Source: Vibrio marisflavi CECT 7928 (GTDB taxonomy: Bacteria > Pseudomonadota > Gammaproteobacteria > Enterobacterales > Vibrionaceae). Taken from it: a DNA stretch of 64,000 nt. The first letter of the stretch is position 1. The number at the start of each line of letters is the position of its first letter. The notes under the pieces were generated by a model that did not search any database, was not told where the DNA came from, and saw only the letters and a program-made list of their open reading frames with translations. Shown one piece after another: positions 21,243 to 31,680 of this stretch. Location: positions 1,984,001 through 2,048,000 of the forward strand of contig NZ_CAKLDM010000002.1 of NCBI RefSeq assembly GCF_921294215.1, in the 5' to 3' direction. Made by a program: the position numbers and the translations under genes.

Positions 21243-22031
21243 TTAGCGGATGATACCACGTTCACTGTTTTCAACAATATCGATAATACGTTGAATTGAT
21301 GGCCACTCCTGCGCCATTTCTTTCAGTATTGGCATAGAGGTTTCCAGAGTGTTACCAGAGCGGTAAAGCTCTTTGTAAGCCTTTTGCAGAGCCCGTAACT
21401 CTGGCTTTTCAAAACCATTACGCTTAAGGCCAACTAGGTTCAAGCCAAATGGTGAGGCATGGTTACCTTGTGCCAGCACATAAGCTGGTACATCTTGTAC
21501 TACCGCGGAACAACCACCAATGTATGAATACGCTCCAACATGACAAAACGGGTGAATCGCAGACAACGCCATGACTCCAGCATAATCATCAACCGTTACG
21601 TGTCCACCTAAAATGGAGTTGTTTCCAATGTGGGTATGATTGCCAATAATAACATCATGAGCAATATGGGCATTTACACACAACAAGTTGTCATTACCAA
21701 TCACCGTTTGGTGTTTGTCTTGGATGGTGCCACGATGTATTTGAGCACTCTCACGGATAACATTGCGATCACCGATGATGACTTTAGTATTCTCGCCACC
21801 ATACTTTTTGTCTTGGTTCTCCTCACCAATTACCGCTTGTGGGAAAATACGGTTGTCTTTACCGATTGTAGTGTAACCTTTAATCACCACATGCGACATG
21901 ACCTCCGTACCCTCACCGATCTCTACATGCTCGGTAATATAAGTAAAAGGCCCAACAACAACATTCGACCCAATTTTTGCACCATCTTCTACAACAGCAC
22001 TTGGGTGAATTTTTGCACTCTCATGAATCAT
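21243..22031 (-). CDS. lpxA: UDP-N-acetylglucosamine O-acyltransferase
   Basis: LpxA transfers R-3-hydroxyacyl from acyl carrier protein to the 3-OH of UDP-GlcNAc, the first step of lipid A synthesis. The 262-residue protein is a left-handed beta-helix of hexapeptide repeats (I-x-x-x-x-x from residue 3 on, such as IHPSAVVEDGAKIGSNVVVG). The catalytic His is in AHIAHDVIIGNHTHIGNN (about 126) and the His-Gly hydrocarbon-ruler region in GVMALSAIHPFCHVGAYSYIGG. It begins one base after the fabZ stop. Confidence 0.97.
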   Translation of the reverse strand: MIHESAKIHPSAVVEDGAKIGSNVVVGPFTYITEHVEIGEGTEVMSHVVIKGYTTIGKDNRIFPQAVIGEENQDKKYGGENTKVIIGDRNVIRESAQIHRGTIQDKHQTVIGNDNLLCVNAHIAHDVIIGNHTHIGNNSILGGHVTVDDYAGVMALSAIHPFCHVGAYSYIGGCSAVVQDVPAYVLAQGNHASPFGLNLVGLKRNGFEKPELRALQKAYKELYRSGNTLETSMPILKEMAQEWPSIQRIIDIVENSERGIIR

Positions 22032-22032
22032 A

Positions 22033-22491
22033 TTAGAACTCTCTACGAGCGCATTTCAGCTCTGCAGAACACACAACTTCGCCGTCTACTTTTGCTGTTC
22101 CATTAAACGCTGCAATACCTCTACGCTCTTTTACGAATTCAACTTCAATCACAAGTTGATCGCCAGGCGTGACTGGTTTACGGAATTTTGCGCCATCAAC
22201 ACTTGCAAAATAGTAAAGCTCATTTTCAGCTGGAGCGCCAAAAGATTTAAATGCTAGCAACCCGGTAGCTTGCGCCATCGCTTCAAGAATCAATACGCCT
22301 GGAAAGACCGGTAACTGTGGAAAGTGACCTGTAAACTGAGGTTCATTAAATGAAACATTTTTAATAGCAGTAAGATACTTTTCCTCTTGGAAATCAATGA
22401 CACGATCTATCATTAAAAAAGGATACCTGTGAGGAAGTAGTTCTTGTATCTCCGTGATATTCATCGTTTTATTTTCAGTAGTCAAAGTCAT
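22033..22491 (-). CDS. fabZ: 3-hydroxyacyl-ACP dehydratase
   Basis: FabZ dehydrates R-3-hydroxyacyl-ACP in fatty acid elongation and competes with LpxA and LpxD for the same substrate, which explains its place in the lpx block. The protein of about 152 residues has the hot-dog fold motif [23 protein letters not shown], with the catalytic His and Glu. The start is set at ATG 22491 with AGGA just before it; TTG 22503 is rejected, and ATG 22464 ([15 protein letters not shown]) is a possible alternative. Confidence 0.96.
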   Translation of the reverse strand: MTLTTENKTMNITEIQELLPHRYPFLMIDRVIDFQEEKYLTAIKNVSFNEPQFTGHFPQLPVFPGVLILEAMAQATGLLAFKSFGAPAENELYYFASVDGAKFRKPVTPGDQLVIEVEFVKERRGIAAFNGTAKVDGEVVCSAELKCARREF

Positions 22492-22531
22492 ATTCCTATG
22501 CAAATATTTCGTTTATTTTTTAATAGCGCGC

Positions 22532-22543
22532 ATTATATACCCA
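22532..22543 (-). promoter_or_regulatory. Probable promoter of fabZ
   Basis: On the minus strand a perfect -10 TATAAT (22532-22537) is followed directly by the GC-rich discriminator GCGCGC, about 40 bases before the fabZ start. The -35 is weak (no TTGACA at 17 bases). Such GC-rich discriminators are typical of promoters under stringent control; that role here is inference. Confidence 0.6.
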
Positions 22544-22613
22544 AACACGCAATAGATGCGAGTTTCAGTAAGTCGAGTAAGGGCCATATGCGAGATAAGT
22601 ATAGCTATAAAAG

Positions 22614-22640
22614 AAAAAGGCCCGCGTCTCGCGAGCCTTT
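22614..22640 (-). terminator. Terminator between lpxD and fabZ
   Basis: On the minus strand AAAGGCTCGC pairs with GCGGGCCTTT (10 bp with one G-T) followed by TTCTTTT. It closes the transcript ending with lpxD. With the TATAAT at 22532-22537 it separates lpxD from fabZ, which are continuous in E. coli. Confidence 0.82.
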
Positions 22641-22654
22641 GGCATTGTGCTCAA

Positions 22655-23686
22655 TTAAGAGTCAGAATCACCTTCTAACATCTTTTCAACCGCTTTTAAG
22701 CGCTTATTCATTTCATCAATTCGATGAACTCGCGCAGCGGTTTTTCGCCACTCTTTATTGGACTGTAAAGGTATACCCGAGGAGTACATACCTTTTTCCG
22801 GAATGCTACGCATTACCATACCCATACCAGTAATTGTAACGCCGTCAGCAATGTCAATATGGCCATTGATAACTGTAGCCCCACCGATAATACAGTATTT
22901 ACCGATAGTCGTACTACCCGCAACTATTGTACCTCCAGCCATTGCTGTACCATAACCAATACAAACGTTATGAGCGATTTGCAGTTGATTGTCGAGAATA
23001 ACGTTATCTTCGATAATCGTATCTTCAAGCGCGCCTCTATCAATAGTGGTACAAGAACCTATCTCAACGCGACTGCCGATTACGACCGAGCCAAGCTGAG
23101 GAATTTTAATCCACTCACCTTTCTCATTGGCGTAACCGAAACCATCAGAACCGATAACAGCGTTAGCTTGAATAAGACAATCTTTACCGATTTTGACATT
23201 GTGATAGATGGTCACATTCGCCCAAAGCTTAGTATTCGCTTCAATCTGCGCATTTTTACCGATGAAGCAACCAGCACCAATCACGACGTTATCACCGAGG
23301 TTAACGCCAGACTCCACAACGGCATTAGCACCAATAGAAACGTTTTCTCCTAGTGAAACTGATTTGTCTATCACAGCCGATGACGCAATTTCTGTAGCAG
23401 GAGAAGGTGTTGTATCCAGCGCTTGTGTAACTTTAGCAAAAGCTACGTATGGGTCATCTACAACCAATACGTTAGTACTACAAAGCTCTCGATGCGCTTC
23501 TTTAACCATCACTACGCTGGCTTTACACTCTGGCAAATGCTTCGCGTATTTTGGGGAAGAAAGGAAAGTCACATGACCTTCAGCTGATTTGTCCATTGGT
23601 GCAACCATAGTCACGGTGACGTTTTCGTCACCGTACAGTTTACCACCAGTAATTTCGACTAATTGATTGAGTGTCAGTTGTTGCAT
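22655..23686 (-). CDS. lpxD: UDP-3-O-(3-hydroxyacyl)glucosamine N-acyltransferase
   Basis: LpxD adds the N-linked 3-hydroxyacyl chain in the third step of lipid A synthesis. The 343-residue protein has an N-terminal uridine-binding domain ([13 protein letters not shown]) and a long left-handed beta-helix ([36 protein letters not shown]). [20 protein letters not shown] holds the catalytic His (about residue 240). A C-terminal helix [15 protein letters not shown] binds ACP in the family. It starts seven bases after skp. Confidence 0.97.
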   Translation of the reverse strand: MQQLTLNQLVEITGGKLYGDENVTVTMVAPMDKSAEGHVTFLSSPKYAKHLPECKASVVMVKEAHRELCSTNVLVVDDPYVAFAKVTQALDTTPSPATEIASSAVIDKSVSLGENVSIGANAVVESGVNLGDNVVIGAGCFIGKNAQIEANTKLWANVTIYHNVKIGKDCLIQANAVIGSDGFGYANEKGEWIKIPQLGSVVIGSRVEIGSCTTIDRGALEDTIIEDNVILDNQLQIAHNVCIGYGTAMAGGTIVAGSTTIGKYCIIGGATVINGHIDIADGVTITGMGMVMRSIPEKGMYSSGIPLQSNKEWRKTAARVHRIDEMNKRLKAVEKMLEGDSDS

Positions 23687-23693
23687 ACTACTA

Positions 23694-24203
23694 TTACTTC
23701 AGAGCCTTAATAACTTGTTGAGTAATATCATATGTAGGGCTAGCGTAGCGTAGCGCTTGAATATCAACAACCATATCGTAACCGTCTTTCTTAGCGACTT
23801 TTTCTACAGCTGCCTGAATGGTTGTTAATAGTTTCTGTCTCTCTTGAGCCTCTTTACGCTGAGACTCTTGCTCTAGAGCTTGACCTTTGATTTTGTAGGT
23901 AGACTCTAATTGGCTGATTTCAATACGCAGTTTTTCAACATCCGATTGACTCATGATAGAACCATCACGCTGTAGCTTCTGAATTTTCTCTTGAGCTTGA
24001 GCTTTAATACTTTGCAATTCAGCTGCTTTATCTTTGAACTCTTGCTGCATTTGCTTAGCCACTACCTCACGCTGAGGCAACGCTTGAAATACCTGTGCCG
24101 TATTCACATAGGCAATTTTCTGAGCGGCTTGGGCAGCATTAGCAAAAAATGAAGAAGTCAGTAATAGCAGGCTAATGCCAGCAGCTTTAAGTAGTTTTTT
24201 CAA
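23694..24203 (-). CDS. skp: Periplasmic chaperone Skp/OmpH
   Basis: Skp is the trimeric jellyfish-shaped periplasmic chaperone that carries unfolded outer membrane proteins to the BAM complex. The 169-residue precursor has a signal peptide (residues 1-26, ending ANAAQAA) and then [19 protein letters not shown], the family start. A long charged coiled coil (about residues 48-125), rich in K, E and Q, forms the tentacles. It lies 15 bases after bamA, which encodes the machine it feeds. Confidence 0.95.
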   Translation of the reverse strand: MKKLLKAAGISLLLLTSSFFANAAQAAQKIAYVNTAQVFQALPQREVVAKQMQQEFKDKAAELQSIKAQAQEKIQKLQRDGSIMSQSDVEKLRIEISQLESTYKIKGQALEQESQRKEAQERQKLLTTIQAAVEKVAKKDGYDMVVDIQALRYASPTYDITQQVIKALK

Positions 24204-24218
24204 AATTATTTCCTTTGG

Positions 24219-26663
24219 TTAGAAGGTTCTACCGATTGTAAAGGTGAAGAATTCCTCGTCATCACCTTCATATTTTTTCAAAGGCTTAGCTACAGCAAAT
24301 ACAAGAGGTCCCATAGGAGACATCCATTGCAGAGCTACGCCTGTCGAGGCCCGATAATTCCAAGGGCTAGAGTAGTCGTAGTAATATTGGTTTCCATACA
24401 CTACCTGCGATGGATCGTAACTAAACTCTGTATCCCAGACACTCGCCATATCAACAAAAACACTGGTACGTATCTGGCTTTGAGCTTCGTCTGACGCAAA
24501 TGGTGTTGGTACGATTAGCTCCATACTAGCAAGCCACGTTGCATTACCACCTACAGAATCACTTGTTGCGTAGTATTCACCATTATTAGAGGTTGAATAA
24601 TCCGCATACACTGCTTTCGGACCAGCAGTATTTGAACTAAATCCACGCAGAGTAGAAAAACCACCGGCATAGAAGTTTTCATAGAATGGATACAAGTTTT
24701 CGTTTCCATTCGTCTCACCATACCCGTTTCCGTACCCTAAACGTCCACGCATTAACAGAGTAAAGTCATGTTTTCTCGTTAACGGAATGTACTGGCGCAC
24801 ATCATACTGCATTTTAAAGTATTGAGCACCCGATCCTGGAACCGTTATTTTATATGATGCGCTTTGATAATTACCTGCAGTTGGGAAATAAGACTTATCT
24901 AAAGCATTTCTTGTCCAAGTGAAGTTAACATCGTAATCATTAGTGATTAAGTTGCTATTACCATACTGGTCGATACTCTTAGCAAACTGCTCCGCTTGAA
25001 CATAGGTTGGCACATTACCGATGTCATTGTGCGTATAGCCAACACCAAGGCCAAGCCTATTCAATTCATCAACTGGAAAGCCCCATGTAAGACTAGAGCC
25101 ATAACTGTTGTTGGTATAGTCAACGATACCTGCATTCGAGGCTTCAAACTCATTATAGAAAACTTTTCCGCCTAAACTAACACCATCAAGGTTCCAATAA
25201 GGGTCGGTATAACTCAATGTAACGTTTTTCGAATAATCATTGGTCATCGCATTGATGCCCACTCGATTACCTGTACCCAAGAAGTTATCTTGTTGGACGC
25301 CGGCTTGGAAGCTCACGCCAGATTCAGTACCATAACCAACACCAAAGTTGACACTCCCTGAATTCGCTTCTTGAACATCGTAAACAACATCAACTTGATC
25401 AGGGCTACCTGGTACACGATCCGTTTTAACATCAACCTTTTTGAAGAAGCCTGTTCTATTTAGCCTAGTTTTGCCCGTTTCAACGTCTTTAGAGTTCAAC
25501 CAGCTACTTTCCATTTGACGCATTTCACGTCGTAACACTTCATCTTTTGTTGCTGTATTACCTTGGAAACGAATATCCCGAACATACATACGCTTACCAG
25601 GATCAACGCTGACAACTAGTGTCACTTGATGATTTTCTTCATCGAACTGGGGTATGGTTTGAACTTTCGGGTAAGCATATCCTGATTGGCCGAGCTCTTT
25701 CTTTATCGTGTTCTCATAGCGAGTGACTTCAGAGCCGTTATACGTATCTCCCGATTTAAATGGAATGGCTGCTTCAAATTTGCTTTTATCTCCAGCAAGG
25801 TTTCCTCTTAGTTCAACCTTCTTAACCGTCCAAGGCTTACCCTCGTGAAGCACTAAGGTAATGTAGACACCCTGCTTATCTGGAGAAATAGAGACCTCTG
25901 TAGATACTATTTGAAACTTTAAGTAGCCTCGATCTAAGTAGAAAGACTTGAGAGATTCTAAGTCGCTAGCCAGCTCTTGTTTCTGATACTTATCGCTAGA
26001 TAGGAAGTTCCACCAAGACACATCAGCTTTCAAGTTAAAGTGCTCAAGCAATGTCTTATTAGAGAAAACTTTGTTGCCAATTAAGTTAATTTGCTCGATT
26101 TGCGCAGAAGGGCCTTCAGTAAAAACAAACTTAAGATCGGCACGGTTACGAGGTAATGGCGTCACTACCGCTTTTACGGTTGCATTATATTTACCAACAC
26201 TATAGTAAAAATCTTCCAAACCTTTTTCGATGTTTGATAGTGTTGTGCGATCTAAAGCGTCACCAACGCTAATACCTGAAGCGCTCAAGTTTTTCTTGAG
26301 CTGTTCATCTTTTATGGTTTTGTTACCAGAAAAAGAAATACTTGCTATGGTTGGTCTTTCTTGAACCTTGATAACAAGTACATTGTTGTCACGATAAACT
26401 TGTACGTTTTCGTAGTTACCTGAGGCATACATTGAGCGGATAATGTCTGCAATATCTCGACTATCAACTTTATCTCCAACGCGCACAGGTATTTCTAGAA
26501 GCGCTGCACCAAGGGTGACACGTTGCAAGCCTTCTATTTTGATATCTTTAACTACGAAGTTTTCTATATTAATAGGAGCATGAGAGCTCGTTACACTATC
26601 GGCGGCATTTGCACATACACTCGTTGCTAACAACGTTGCAAACAATATCTTTTTCATTGCCAT
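24219..26663 (-). CDS. bamA: Outer membrane protein assembly factor BamA
   Basis: BamA is the Omp85 core of the beta-barrel assembly machine. The precursor of about 814 residues has a signal peptide (ending VCANAADS), five POTRA domains (about residues 30-430, starting FVVKDIKIEGLQRVTLGAAL) and a 16-strand barrel. The barrel signatures GGFSTLRGFSSN (loop 6, the VRGY/F-equivalent) and the terminal FTFTIGRTF end in Phe, as needed for recognition. ATG 26663 is chosen; the frame extends to a TTG at 26690, and ATG 26657 is also possible. Confidence 0.97.
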   Translation of the reverse strand: MAMKKILFATLLATSVCANAADSVTSSHAPINIENFVVKDIKIEGLQRVTLGAALLEIPVRVGDKVDSRDIADIIRSMYASGNYENVQVYRDNNVLVIKVQERPTIASISFSGNKTIKDEQLKKNLSASGISVGDALDRTTLSNIEKGLEDFYYSVGKYNATVKAVVTPLPRNRADLKFVFTEGPSAQIEQINLIGNKVFSNKTLLEHFNLKADVSWWNFLSSDKYQKQELASDLESLKSFYLDRGYLKFQIVSTEVSISPDKQGVYITLVLHEGKPWTVKKVELRGNLAGDKSKFEAAIPFKSGDTYNGSEVTRYENTIKKELGQSGYAYPKVQTIPQFDEENHQVTLVVSVDPGKRMYVRDIRFQGNTATKDEVLRREMRQMESSWLNSKDVETGKTRLNRTGFFKKVDVKTDRVPGSPDQVDVVYDVQEANSGSVNFGVGYGTESGVSFQAGVQQDNFLGTGNRVGINAMTNDYSKNVTLSYTDPYWNLDGVSLGGKVFYNEFEASNAGIVDYTNNSYGSSLTWGFPVDELNRLGLGVGYTHNDIGNVPTYVQAEQFAKSIDQYGNSNLITNDYDVNFTWTRNALDKSYFPTAGNYQSASYKITVPGSGAQYFKMQYDVRQYIPLTRKHDFTLLMRGRLGYGNGYGETNGNENLYPFYENFYAGGFSTLRGFSSNTAGPKAVYADYSTSNNGEYYATSDSVGGNATWLASMELIVPTPFASDEAQSQIRTSVFVDMASVWDTEFSYDPSQVVYGNQYYYDYSSPWNYRASTGVALQWMSPMGPLVFAVAKPLKKYEGDDEEFFTFTIGRTF

Positions 26664-26695
26664 CTTGGTTCTAGTTATTCCTTGATACAACTGCT

Positions 26696-28054
26696 CTATA
26701 GGCGAGTAAAATCGTTAAAAATTGCTAATGCCATTAAAGAAAAAATAATCGCACCGCCCACTCTGTATCCCATGTCTTGAATTTTCTCTGGTACAGGTCG
26801 ACGTATAACAGCTTCAATTGCAAAAAACAGTAAATGCCCTCCATCCAGCATTGGTAGAGGAACTAGGTTTATGATACCCAAGTTGACGCTAATGAGTGCC
26901 AGAAACCCTAAAAAGTAAACCAGTCCATGTTCCGCGGTGGTACCCGCTCCTTGTGCTATTGATATTGGACCACTTAAGTTTTTCAATCCAATATCGCCAA
27001 CAATCAACTTCTTAAGCACACTCGCAGTAAGTCCAATAACTTGGCCTGTTTTCTCGACGGCTTTGCCAATTGAGTCAACAACCCCGAATTTCAAATCAAT
27101 TTTATAGTCATCGGGCCACGGCTCTGCGGAAGGGACGATACCCGCAAAACCAATAATTTTGCCATCAGATAGCTCCTTTTGACGCGGAGTCATGCTGATA
27201 TTAATCATCTGACCTTGCCTATCAACTGTGAATTTAACCAGTTGATTGGGGCTTTCTTGAATCGTTTTTACCACTTGCTGCCAAGCCCTTATCGACTCAC
27301 CATTCAAGTCAACTAATACATCGCCTGCTTTCAGCCCTGACTTTTCACCCGCACCGCCTTTGACTACGCTCGAGACTATTGGCAGTACCTTAGGTGTATA
27401 GGGAGTGATACCCAAAGCTTGCATCGCAGATTCTTTATCTGGGTCGAAACGCCAACTGCTCAAGTCCAAGGTTTTCGTTTCTTGTACTCCAATATCGTTC
27501 TTTGGCGAGACTGTCATCGTTAGGCTTTTATCGCCAATGTGGGAAACCAGCTGCATGTTAACTGATTCCCAATCAGCGGTTTGGACGCCAGATATTTGTT
27601 TTAGTTCCATGCCTGGCTGTAAACCGGCTTGAGCAGCGATAGATGATGGGGCAATTTGGCCGACTACAGGCTTAACGGTTGGAACACCTATTACAAAGAT
27701 GAGCCAGTAAAGGACAATGGCCAACAAGAAGTTAAAGACAGGGCCTGCGGCGACAATCAAAGCACGTTGCCACAACGTTTTATGATCGAATGCGAAAGGT
27801 TTTTGCTGCTCAGTGATTTCATCTATGCGGCTATCAAGCATCTTAACATAGCCGCCAAGAGGAATGGCGCAGATCGTATACTCTGTACCATCCTTACCCA
27901 TTCTTCGCCATAGAGCCTTACCAAATCCTATGGAAAATTTTTCGACCTTTACACCACATCGCCGTGCAACCCAGAAGTGTCCATACTCATGGACGGCGAC
28001 TAGTATGCCAAGGGCAACAATAAAAGACGCAAAATCCCACAAAAATCCGGTCAT
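26696..28054 (-). CDS. rseP: Sigma-E regulated site-2 protease RseP
   Basis: RseP cuts the anti-sigma factor RseA within the inner membrane after DegS, releasing sigma E. The 452-residue protein has the zinc motif VAVHEYGHFWVARR in the first membrane helix (about residue 20), two tandem PDZ domains in the periplasm (about 125-310), and the second metal segment NLVPLPMLDGGHLLFF with its Asp ligand in the third helix. The start is set at ATG 28054 inside the end of ispC; GTG 28063 is possible. The bamA start region follows within a few dozen bases. Confidence 0.96.
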   Translation of the reverse strand: MTGFLWDFASFIVALGILVAVHEYGHFWVARRCGVKVEKFSIGFGKALWRRMGKDGTEYTICAIPLGGYVKMLDSRIDEITEQQKPFAFDHKTLWQRALIVAAGPVFNFLLAIVLYWLIFVIGVPTVKPVVGQIAPSSIAAQAGLQPGMELKQISGVQTADWESVNMQLVSHIGDKSLTMTVSPKNDIGVQETKTLDLSSWRFDPDKESAMQALGITPYTPKVLPIVSSVVKGGAGEKSGLKAGDVLVDLNGESIRAWQQVVKTIQESPNQLVKFTVDRQGQMINISMTPRQKELSDGKIIGFAGIVPSAEPWPDDYKIDLKFGVVDSIGKAVEKTGQVIGLTASVLKKLIVGDIGLKNLSGPISIAQGAGTTAEHGLVYFLGFLALISVNLGIINLVPLPMLDGGHLLFFAIEAVIRRPVPEKIQDMGYRVGGAIIFSLMALAIFNDFTRL

Positions 28055-28059
28055 TCCAT

Positions 28060-29259
28060 TCACTCACGTAATTGTTCAATTGCATAGTTACGAGCCATTC
28101 TATCCAGCTCTAGTACGCTTTCCAAGTCAAGCACATCGTTACTTGAGACAGAAGCATTTATTTTCGACAATACTTTCTCGTTAACAGCACTTATCTCATT
28201 GAACTGGAGCTGATTAGCTAAAAAAGCACCTACAGCCACTTCATTTGCTGCATTTAAAGCAGTTGTTGCATGCTGACCTTGATAGCAGGCTTCAATCGCA
28301 AGTTTCAAACAGGGGTATCGAGCATAGTCTGGTTTCAGAAAAGTAAGCTCTCCTACTTCTGCAAAATTCAGTGGTTTAACACCTGATTGAATTCTTTGAG
28401 GGTATGATAGGCCATAAGCGATAGGCGTCGCCATATCAGGCTGCCCCATTTGAGCCAACACAGAACCGTCCTTGTATTGAACCATGGAATGAATCACCGA
28501 CTGTGGGTGCACTAACACCTTTAGCTGATCTTTTTGCGTATTGAACAGCCATTTCGCTTCAATATACTCAAGACCTTTGTTCATCATGGTGGCAGAGTCA
28601 ACAGAGATTTTGGGGCCCATCGACCAGTTGGGGTGAGCAATTGCTTGCTCTGGTGTTACATCCACGAGAGTATCAACATCGCGATACCTAAAAGGCCCAC
28701 CGGAGCCAGTTAGTAGAATCTCTTGAATGCCATGCTTTGCTAGATTACATCGACCTAAGTTTGTCTGTACTTGCTCTGGCATGCACTGAAAAATAGCGTT
28801 ATGTTCACTATCTATTGGTAGGAGTTCAGCATTATATTTATCGACTGCGTCGATAAATATTTGTCCGGTCATGACTAATGCTTCTTTATTCGCTAGCAGC
28901 ACCTTCTTACCTGCTTTCACTGCAGACAAGGTTGGCAACAAGCCAGCAGCGCCTACAATAGCTGCCATAACCATATCTACTTCAGCTAACGCTGAGACCT
29001 GACAAGCGCTATCAGTTCCGCTCATGATTTCGATGTCGAGGCTTACATTGTCTAAATGTGCTTTAAGCTCTCTCTCAGCCTCAACAGTCGACATAACCGC
29101 ATACTTTGGCTTGTATTTCAAACAAAGCTCAGCCATTTTTTGAGCGTTACTACCAGCGACTAAAGCCACAATGGAGTACTTGTCTGGATTTTGGTCGACT
29201 ACCTTGAGAGTACTTGTTCCAATAGAACCAGTGGCACCTAAAACTGTTAACTTATGCAT
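28060..29259 (-). CDS. ispC: 1-deoxy-D-xylulose 5-phosphate reductoisomerase
   Basis: IspC (Dxr) makes 2-C-methyl-D-erythritol 4-phosphate with NADPH, the committed step of the non-mevalonate isoprenoid pathway. The 399-residue protein starts [18 protein letters not shown] (NADPH loop). It carries [11 protein letters not shown], the metal-binding [23 protein letters not shown] and [18 protein letters not shown]. Its product feeds undecaprenyl phosphate synthesis by UppS, encoded two genes upstream. Confidence 0.97.
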   Translation of the reverse strand: MHKLTVLGATGSIGTSTLKVVDQNPDKYSIVALVAGSNAQKMAELCLKYKPKYAVMSTVEAERELKAHLDNVSLDIEIMSGTDSACQVSALAEVDMVMAAIVGAAGLLPTLSAVKAGKKVLLANKEALVMTGQIFIDAVDKYNAELLPIDSEHNAIFQCMPEQVQTNLGRCNLAKHGIQEILLTGSGGPFRYRDVDTLVDVTPEQAIAHPNWSMGPKISVDSATMMNKGLEYIEAKWLFNTQKDQLKVLVHPQSVIHSMVQYKDGSVLAQMGQPDMATPIAYGLSYPQRIQSGVKPLNFAEVGELTFLKPDYARYPCLKLAIEACYQGQHATTALNAANEVAVGAFLANQLQFNEISAVNEKVLSKINASVSSNDVLDLESVLELDRMARNYAIEQLRE

Positions 29260-29305
29260 AGCGTAGAGTTACCAAATAACCATATGAAGAGAGTCCAAGA
29301 TCCGA

Positions 29306-30148
29306 CTACTGAAGTAAGTAAAGAAGGGCAAAAATAGGAAATGCGGCCGTTAGACTATCAATTCGGTCTAAAACACCACCATGCCCTGGAATGATGTTAC
29401 TGCTGTCTTTCACACCAGAAACACGCTTAAACATGCTTTCTACCAAATCCCCTAACACAGCGAACACAACAGTTAGCAGGGTTATGAGAATCATCGCAAC
29501 CGGGCTCTTAAACTCAACGTGAAACCATTTTGCAGATAGCCATGCGACAACAATTGCTGTCACGATACCGCCGATAAGCCCTTCAATGGTCTTATTTGGG
29601 CTAACATGTGGTGCCATCTTATGTTTGCCTAAACTCTTACCTGTGAAATAAGCACCAGTATCTGCAGCCCATACAATTAGGCATACGAAAAGAACAATCT
29701 TTGCACCATGGAAAGGATTATCTAACCAACCTTCTGCTCGTAAAAGCAGCACACTCCAAAAGAAAGGTAGCAAAGTCAATATGCCAAAAAGATGCCGAGC
29801 GCAATTACTACTTTCCCAAACTGATCGCGACTTGGGGTATGTGACTGCAAGTAAGCTAGAACAAACCCACCAAATGGCTCCGGCTATTAGAATGGCATAG
29901 TACTCAGGTAAGTGCTGATTTAAGCTGGCGTGATCGAATGGTACAAAATACAGGCTTACTGCGCCAACTATCAATGCTGGCACAAGTGCTATCATGCGAG
30001 AACGGTTATTTACAAACTGTGTCCACTCCCAAAAACCGATACCGACAACCCCTGCCATCGCAACGACAAACCATGGCAACGGTAGGTCAAAAATACCCCA
30101 AATAACAAGTGGGGCTAAAATAAGCGCTGTGATTATTCTTTGCTTCAA
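29306..30148 (-). CDS. cdsA: Phosphatidate cytidylyltransferase
   Basis: CdsA makes CDP-diacylglycerol, the precursor of all phospholipids, in the inner membrane. The 280-residue protein has about eight hydrophobic helices and the family signature near the C-terminus (LGDLVESMFKRVSGVKDSSN followed by IIPGHGGVLDRID), whose Asp residues bind metal. It lies between uppS (18 bases) and ispC (46 bases). Confidence 0.96.
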   Translation of the reverse strand: MKQRIITALILAPLVIWGIFDLPLPWFVVAMAGVVGIGFWEWTQFVNNRSRMIALVPALIVGAVSLYFVPFDHASLNQHLPEYYAILIAGAIWWVCSSLLAVTYPKSRSVWESSNCARHLFGILTLLPFFWSVLLLRAEGWLDNPFHGAKIVLFVCLIVWAADTGAYFTGKSLGKHKMAPHVSPNKTIEGLIGGIVTAIVVAWLSAKWFHVEFKSPVAMILITLLTVVFAVLGDLVESMFKRVSGVKDSSNIIPGHGGVLDRIDSLTAAFPIFALLYLLQ

Positions 30149-30166
30149 ATTGAGTAAACCTTGTAT

Positions 30167-30919
30167 TTAATTCTCGATAAGTGCTTTGATTTGCTCACCA
30201 GTACAACCAAACCTTCTCTCACGGTTGATAAACCATGTCACAGCTTCAATTAAACTTTCTTCTTTAAAGTCAGGCCAATAAACTGGTGTAAAGTATATTT
30301 CAGCGTACGCTATTTGCCAGAGCAGGAAGTTACTAATTCGACATTCGCCACTCGTTCTTATCAATAAGTCGACATCTGGTAAATCAGACATCATCATGTG
30401 CTCTGCCAAAATGTTTTCTGTAATATCAGAAGAGCATAGTTCTCCTTGCTCTACTTTTTTCGCAACTTGCTGCGCTGCTTGGGCTATATCCCACTTACCG
30501 CCATAATTGGCAGCGATATTCACTACCATACCGGTATTCGTTGAGGTAGTTTGCTCTGCTTTGGCTATCTTTTTCTGTAAGCGGTTGCTGAAGCGCGAAG
30601 TGTCACCAATAACCTGTAACTTGAGGTTGTTCTTATGCAGCTTGGTCACTTCTGTAGATAGAGCTGTCACAAACAACTCCATTAACATTCCCACCTCTTC
30701 TTCAGGGCGACGCCAGTTTTCGCTGCTAAAAGCAAACAAAGTAATCGCTTGAACACCGAGCTTTGCAGCCGTGGAGATCGTTTCTCTTACTGAAGCAACA
30801 CCATTCTTATGGCCAAATACTCTTGGTTTGCCCTGAGCTTTTGCCCAACGACCATTACCATCCATAATGATTGCAATATGTTTAGGGACTGCGTCTAAAG
30901 AAAGTTGTGAGTTTTGCAT
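30167..30919 (-). CDS. uppS: Undecaprenyl diphosphate synthase
   Basis: UppS is the cis-prenyltransferase that elongates farnesyl diphosphate to C55, the carrier of peptidoglycan and O-antigen units. The 250-residue protein has [20 protein letters not shown] (Asp for Mg), [31 protein letters not shown], and the C-terminal [19 protein letters not shown] and the WPDF segment. These are the five conserved regions of the family. Confidence 0.97.
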   Translation of the reverse strand: MQNSQLSLDAVPKHIAIIMDGNGRWAKAQGKPRVFGHKNGVASVRETISTAAKLGVQAITLFAFSSENWRRPEEEVGMLMELFVTALSTEVTKLHKNNLKLQVIGDTSRFSNRLQKKIAKAEQTTSTNTGMVVNIAANYGGKWDIAQAAQQVAKKVEQGELCSSDITENILAEHMMMSDLPDVDLLIRTSGECRISNFLLWQIAYAEIYFTPVYWPDFKEESLIEAVTWFINRERRFGCTGEQIKALIEN

Positions 30920-30965
30920 ATATTGATAAAGCGCTTATAAAACGAGCATATGGATTGTGTAAAGA

Positions 30966-30994
30966 AACGCTGCGCTATCTGTCAGCGCAGCGTT
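30966..30994. terminator. Strong hairpin between frr and uppS
   Basis: A perfect 11-bp inverted repeat (arms 30966-30976 and 30984-30994) has a 7-base loop. The tail on the minus strand is TCTTTAC, weaker than a full T-run, so it may be a partial terminator or an mRNA-stabilising structure after frr. Confidence 0.65.
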
Positions 30995-31021
30995 ATTTGA
31001 TAGGCGAGTTTAGCTAATAAA

Positions 31022-31579
31022 TTAAACTTCCATCAACTCTTTTTCTTTTGCAGCAAGAACTTCATCGACTTTCTTAACCGCTGAGTCTGTGATTTTTTGG
31101 ATTTCGTCTTGCGCTTTATGATCTTCGTCTTCTGAGATTTCTTTGTCTTTTAGAAGCGCTTTAAGCTCGTTGTTCGCATCGCGACGAATGTTACGGATCG
31201 CTACGCGGCCACCTTCAGCTTCACCACGAACGATTTTAACTAGGTCTTTACGACGTTCTTCAGTTAGCGGTGGTAATGGAACGCGAATAACTGTACCCGC
31301 AGACATTGGGTTTAGGCCAAGATCTGACTGCATGATCGCCTTTTCAACTTTAGGAGCTAGCTCTTTGTCGAATACAGTGATCGCTAGCGTGCGTGCATCT
31401 TCTGCAATCACGTTTGCTACTTGATTAAGAGGCGTTGCGGCACCGTAGTACTCAACAGAGATACCAGAAAGAAGGCTTGGGTGAGCACGACCAGTACGAA
31501 CTTTTGAGAGGTTATTCTTTAGTGCTTCAACACTTTTTTCCATGCGCTCTTGCGCTTCTAGTTTGATTTCGTCAATCAC
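31022..31579 (-). CDS. frr: Ribosome recycling factor
   Basis: RRF, with EF-G, splits the post-termination ribosome. The 185-residue protein is the usual length and collinear with E. coli [33 protein letters not shown] in two halves, the [16 protein letters not shown] hinge strand, and the long C-terminal helix ending [16 protein letters not shown]. It follows pyrH in the conserved rpsB-tsf-pyrH-frr order. Confidence 0.97.
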   Translation of the reverse strand: MIDEIKLEAQERMEKSVEALKNNLSKVRTGRAHPSLLSGISVEYYGAATPLNQVANVIAEDARTLAITVFDKELAPKVEKAIMQSDLGLNPMSAGTVIRVPLPPLTEERRKDLVKIVRGEAEGGRVAIRNIRRDANNELKALLKDKEISEDEDHKAQDEIQKITDSAVKKVDEVLAAKEKELMEV

Positions 31580-31641
31580 AATTTCACCTTATTAATTTGT
31601 GCTCTATACAAAGAAGTTTTATTGGGCATTTAAAGTTGGAA

Positions 31642-31666
31642 GATTCGACTTCACTTGAGTCGAATC
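31642..31666. repeat. Hairpin in the pyrH-frr gap
   Basis: A perfect 9-bp inverted repeat GATTCGACT (31642-31650)/AGTCGAATC (31658-31666) with a 7-base loop. The minus-strand tail is TTCCAACTTTAAA, so termination would be inefficient. It may be a processing or stability element in the pyrH-frr transcript. Confidence 0.6.
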
Positions 31667-31680
31667 ATACCAAAAGGCTC

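Noticed and set aside
21630..22106. 158-codon plus-strand frame over lpxA and fabZ
   Set aside because: It is antisense to two well-supported genes; its repetitive composition mirrors the hexapeptide repeats of lpxA.
22859..23353. 164-codon plus-strand frame over lpxD
   Set aside because: It is a shadow of the lpxD beta-helix repeats.
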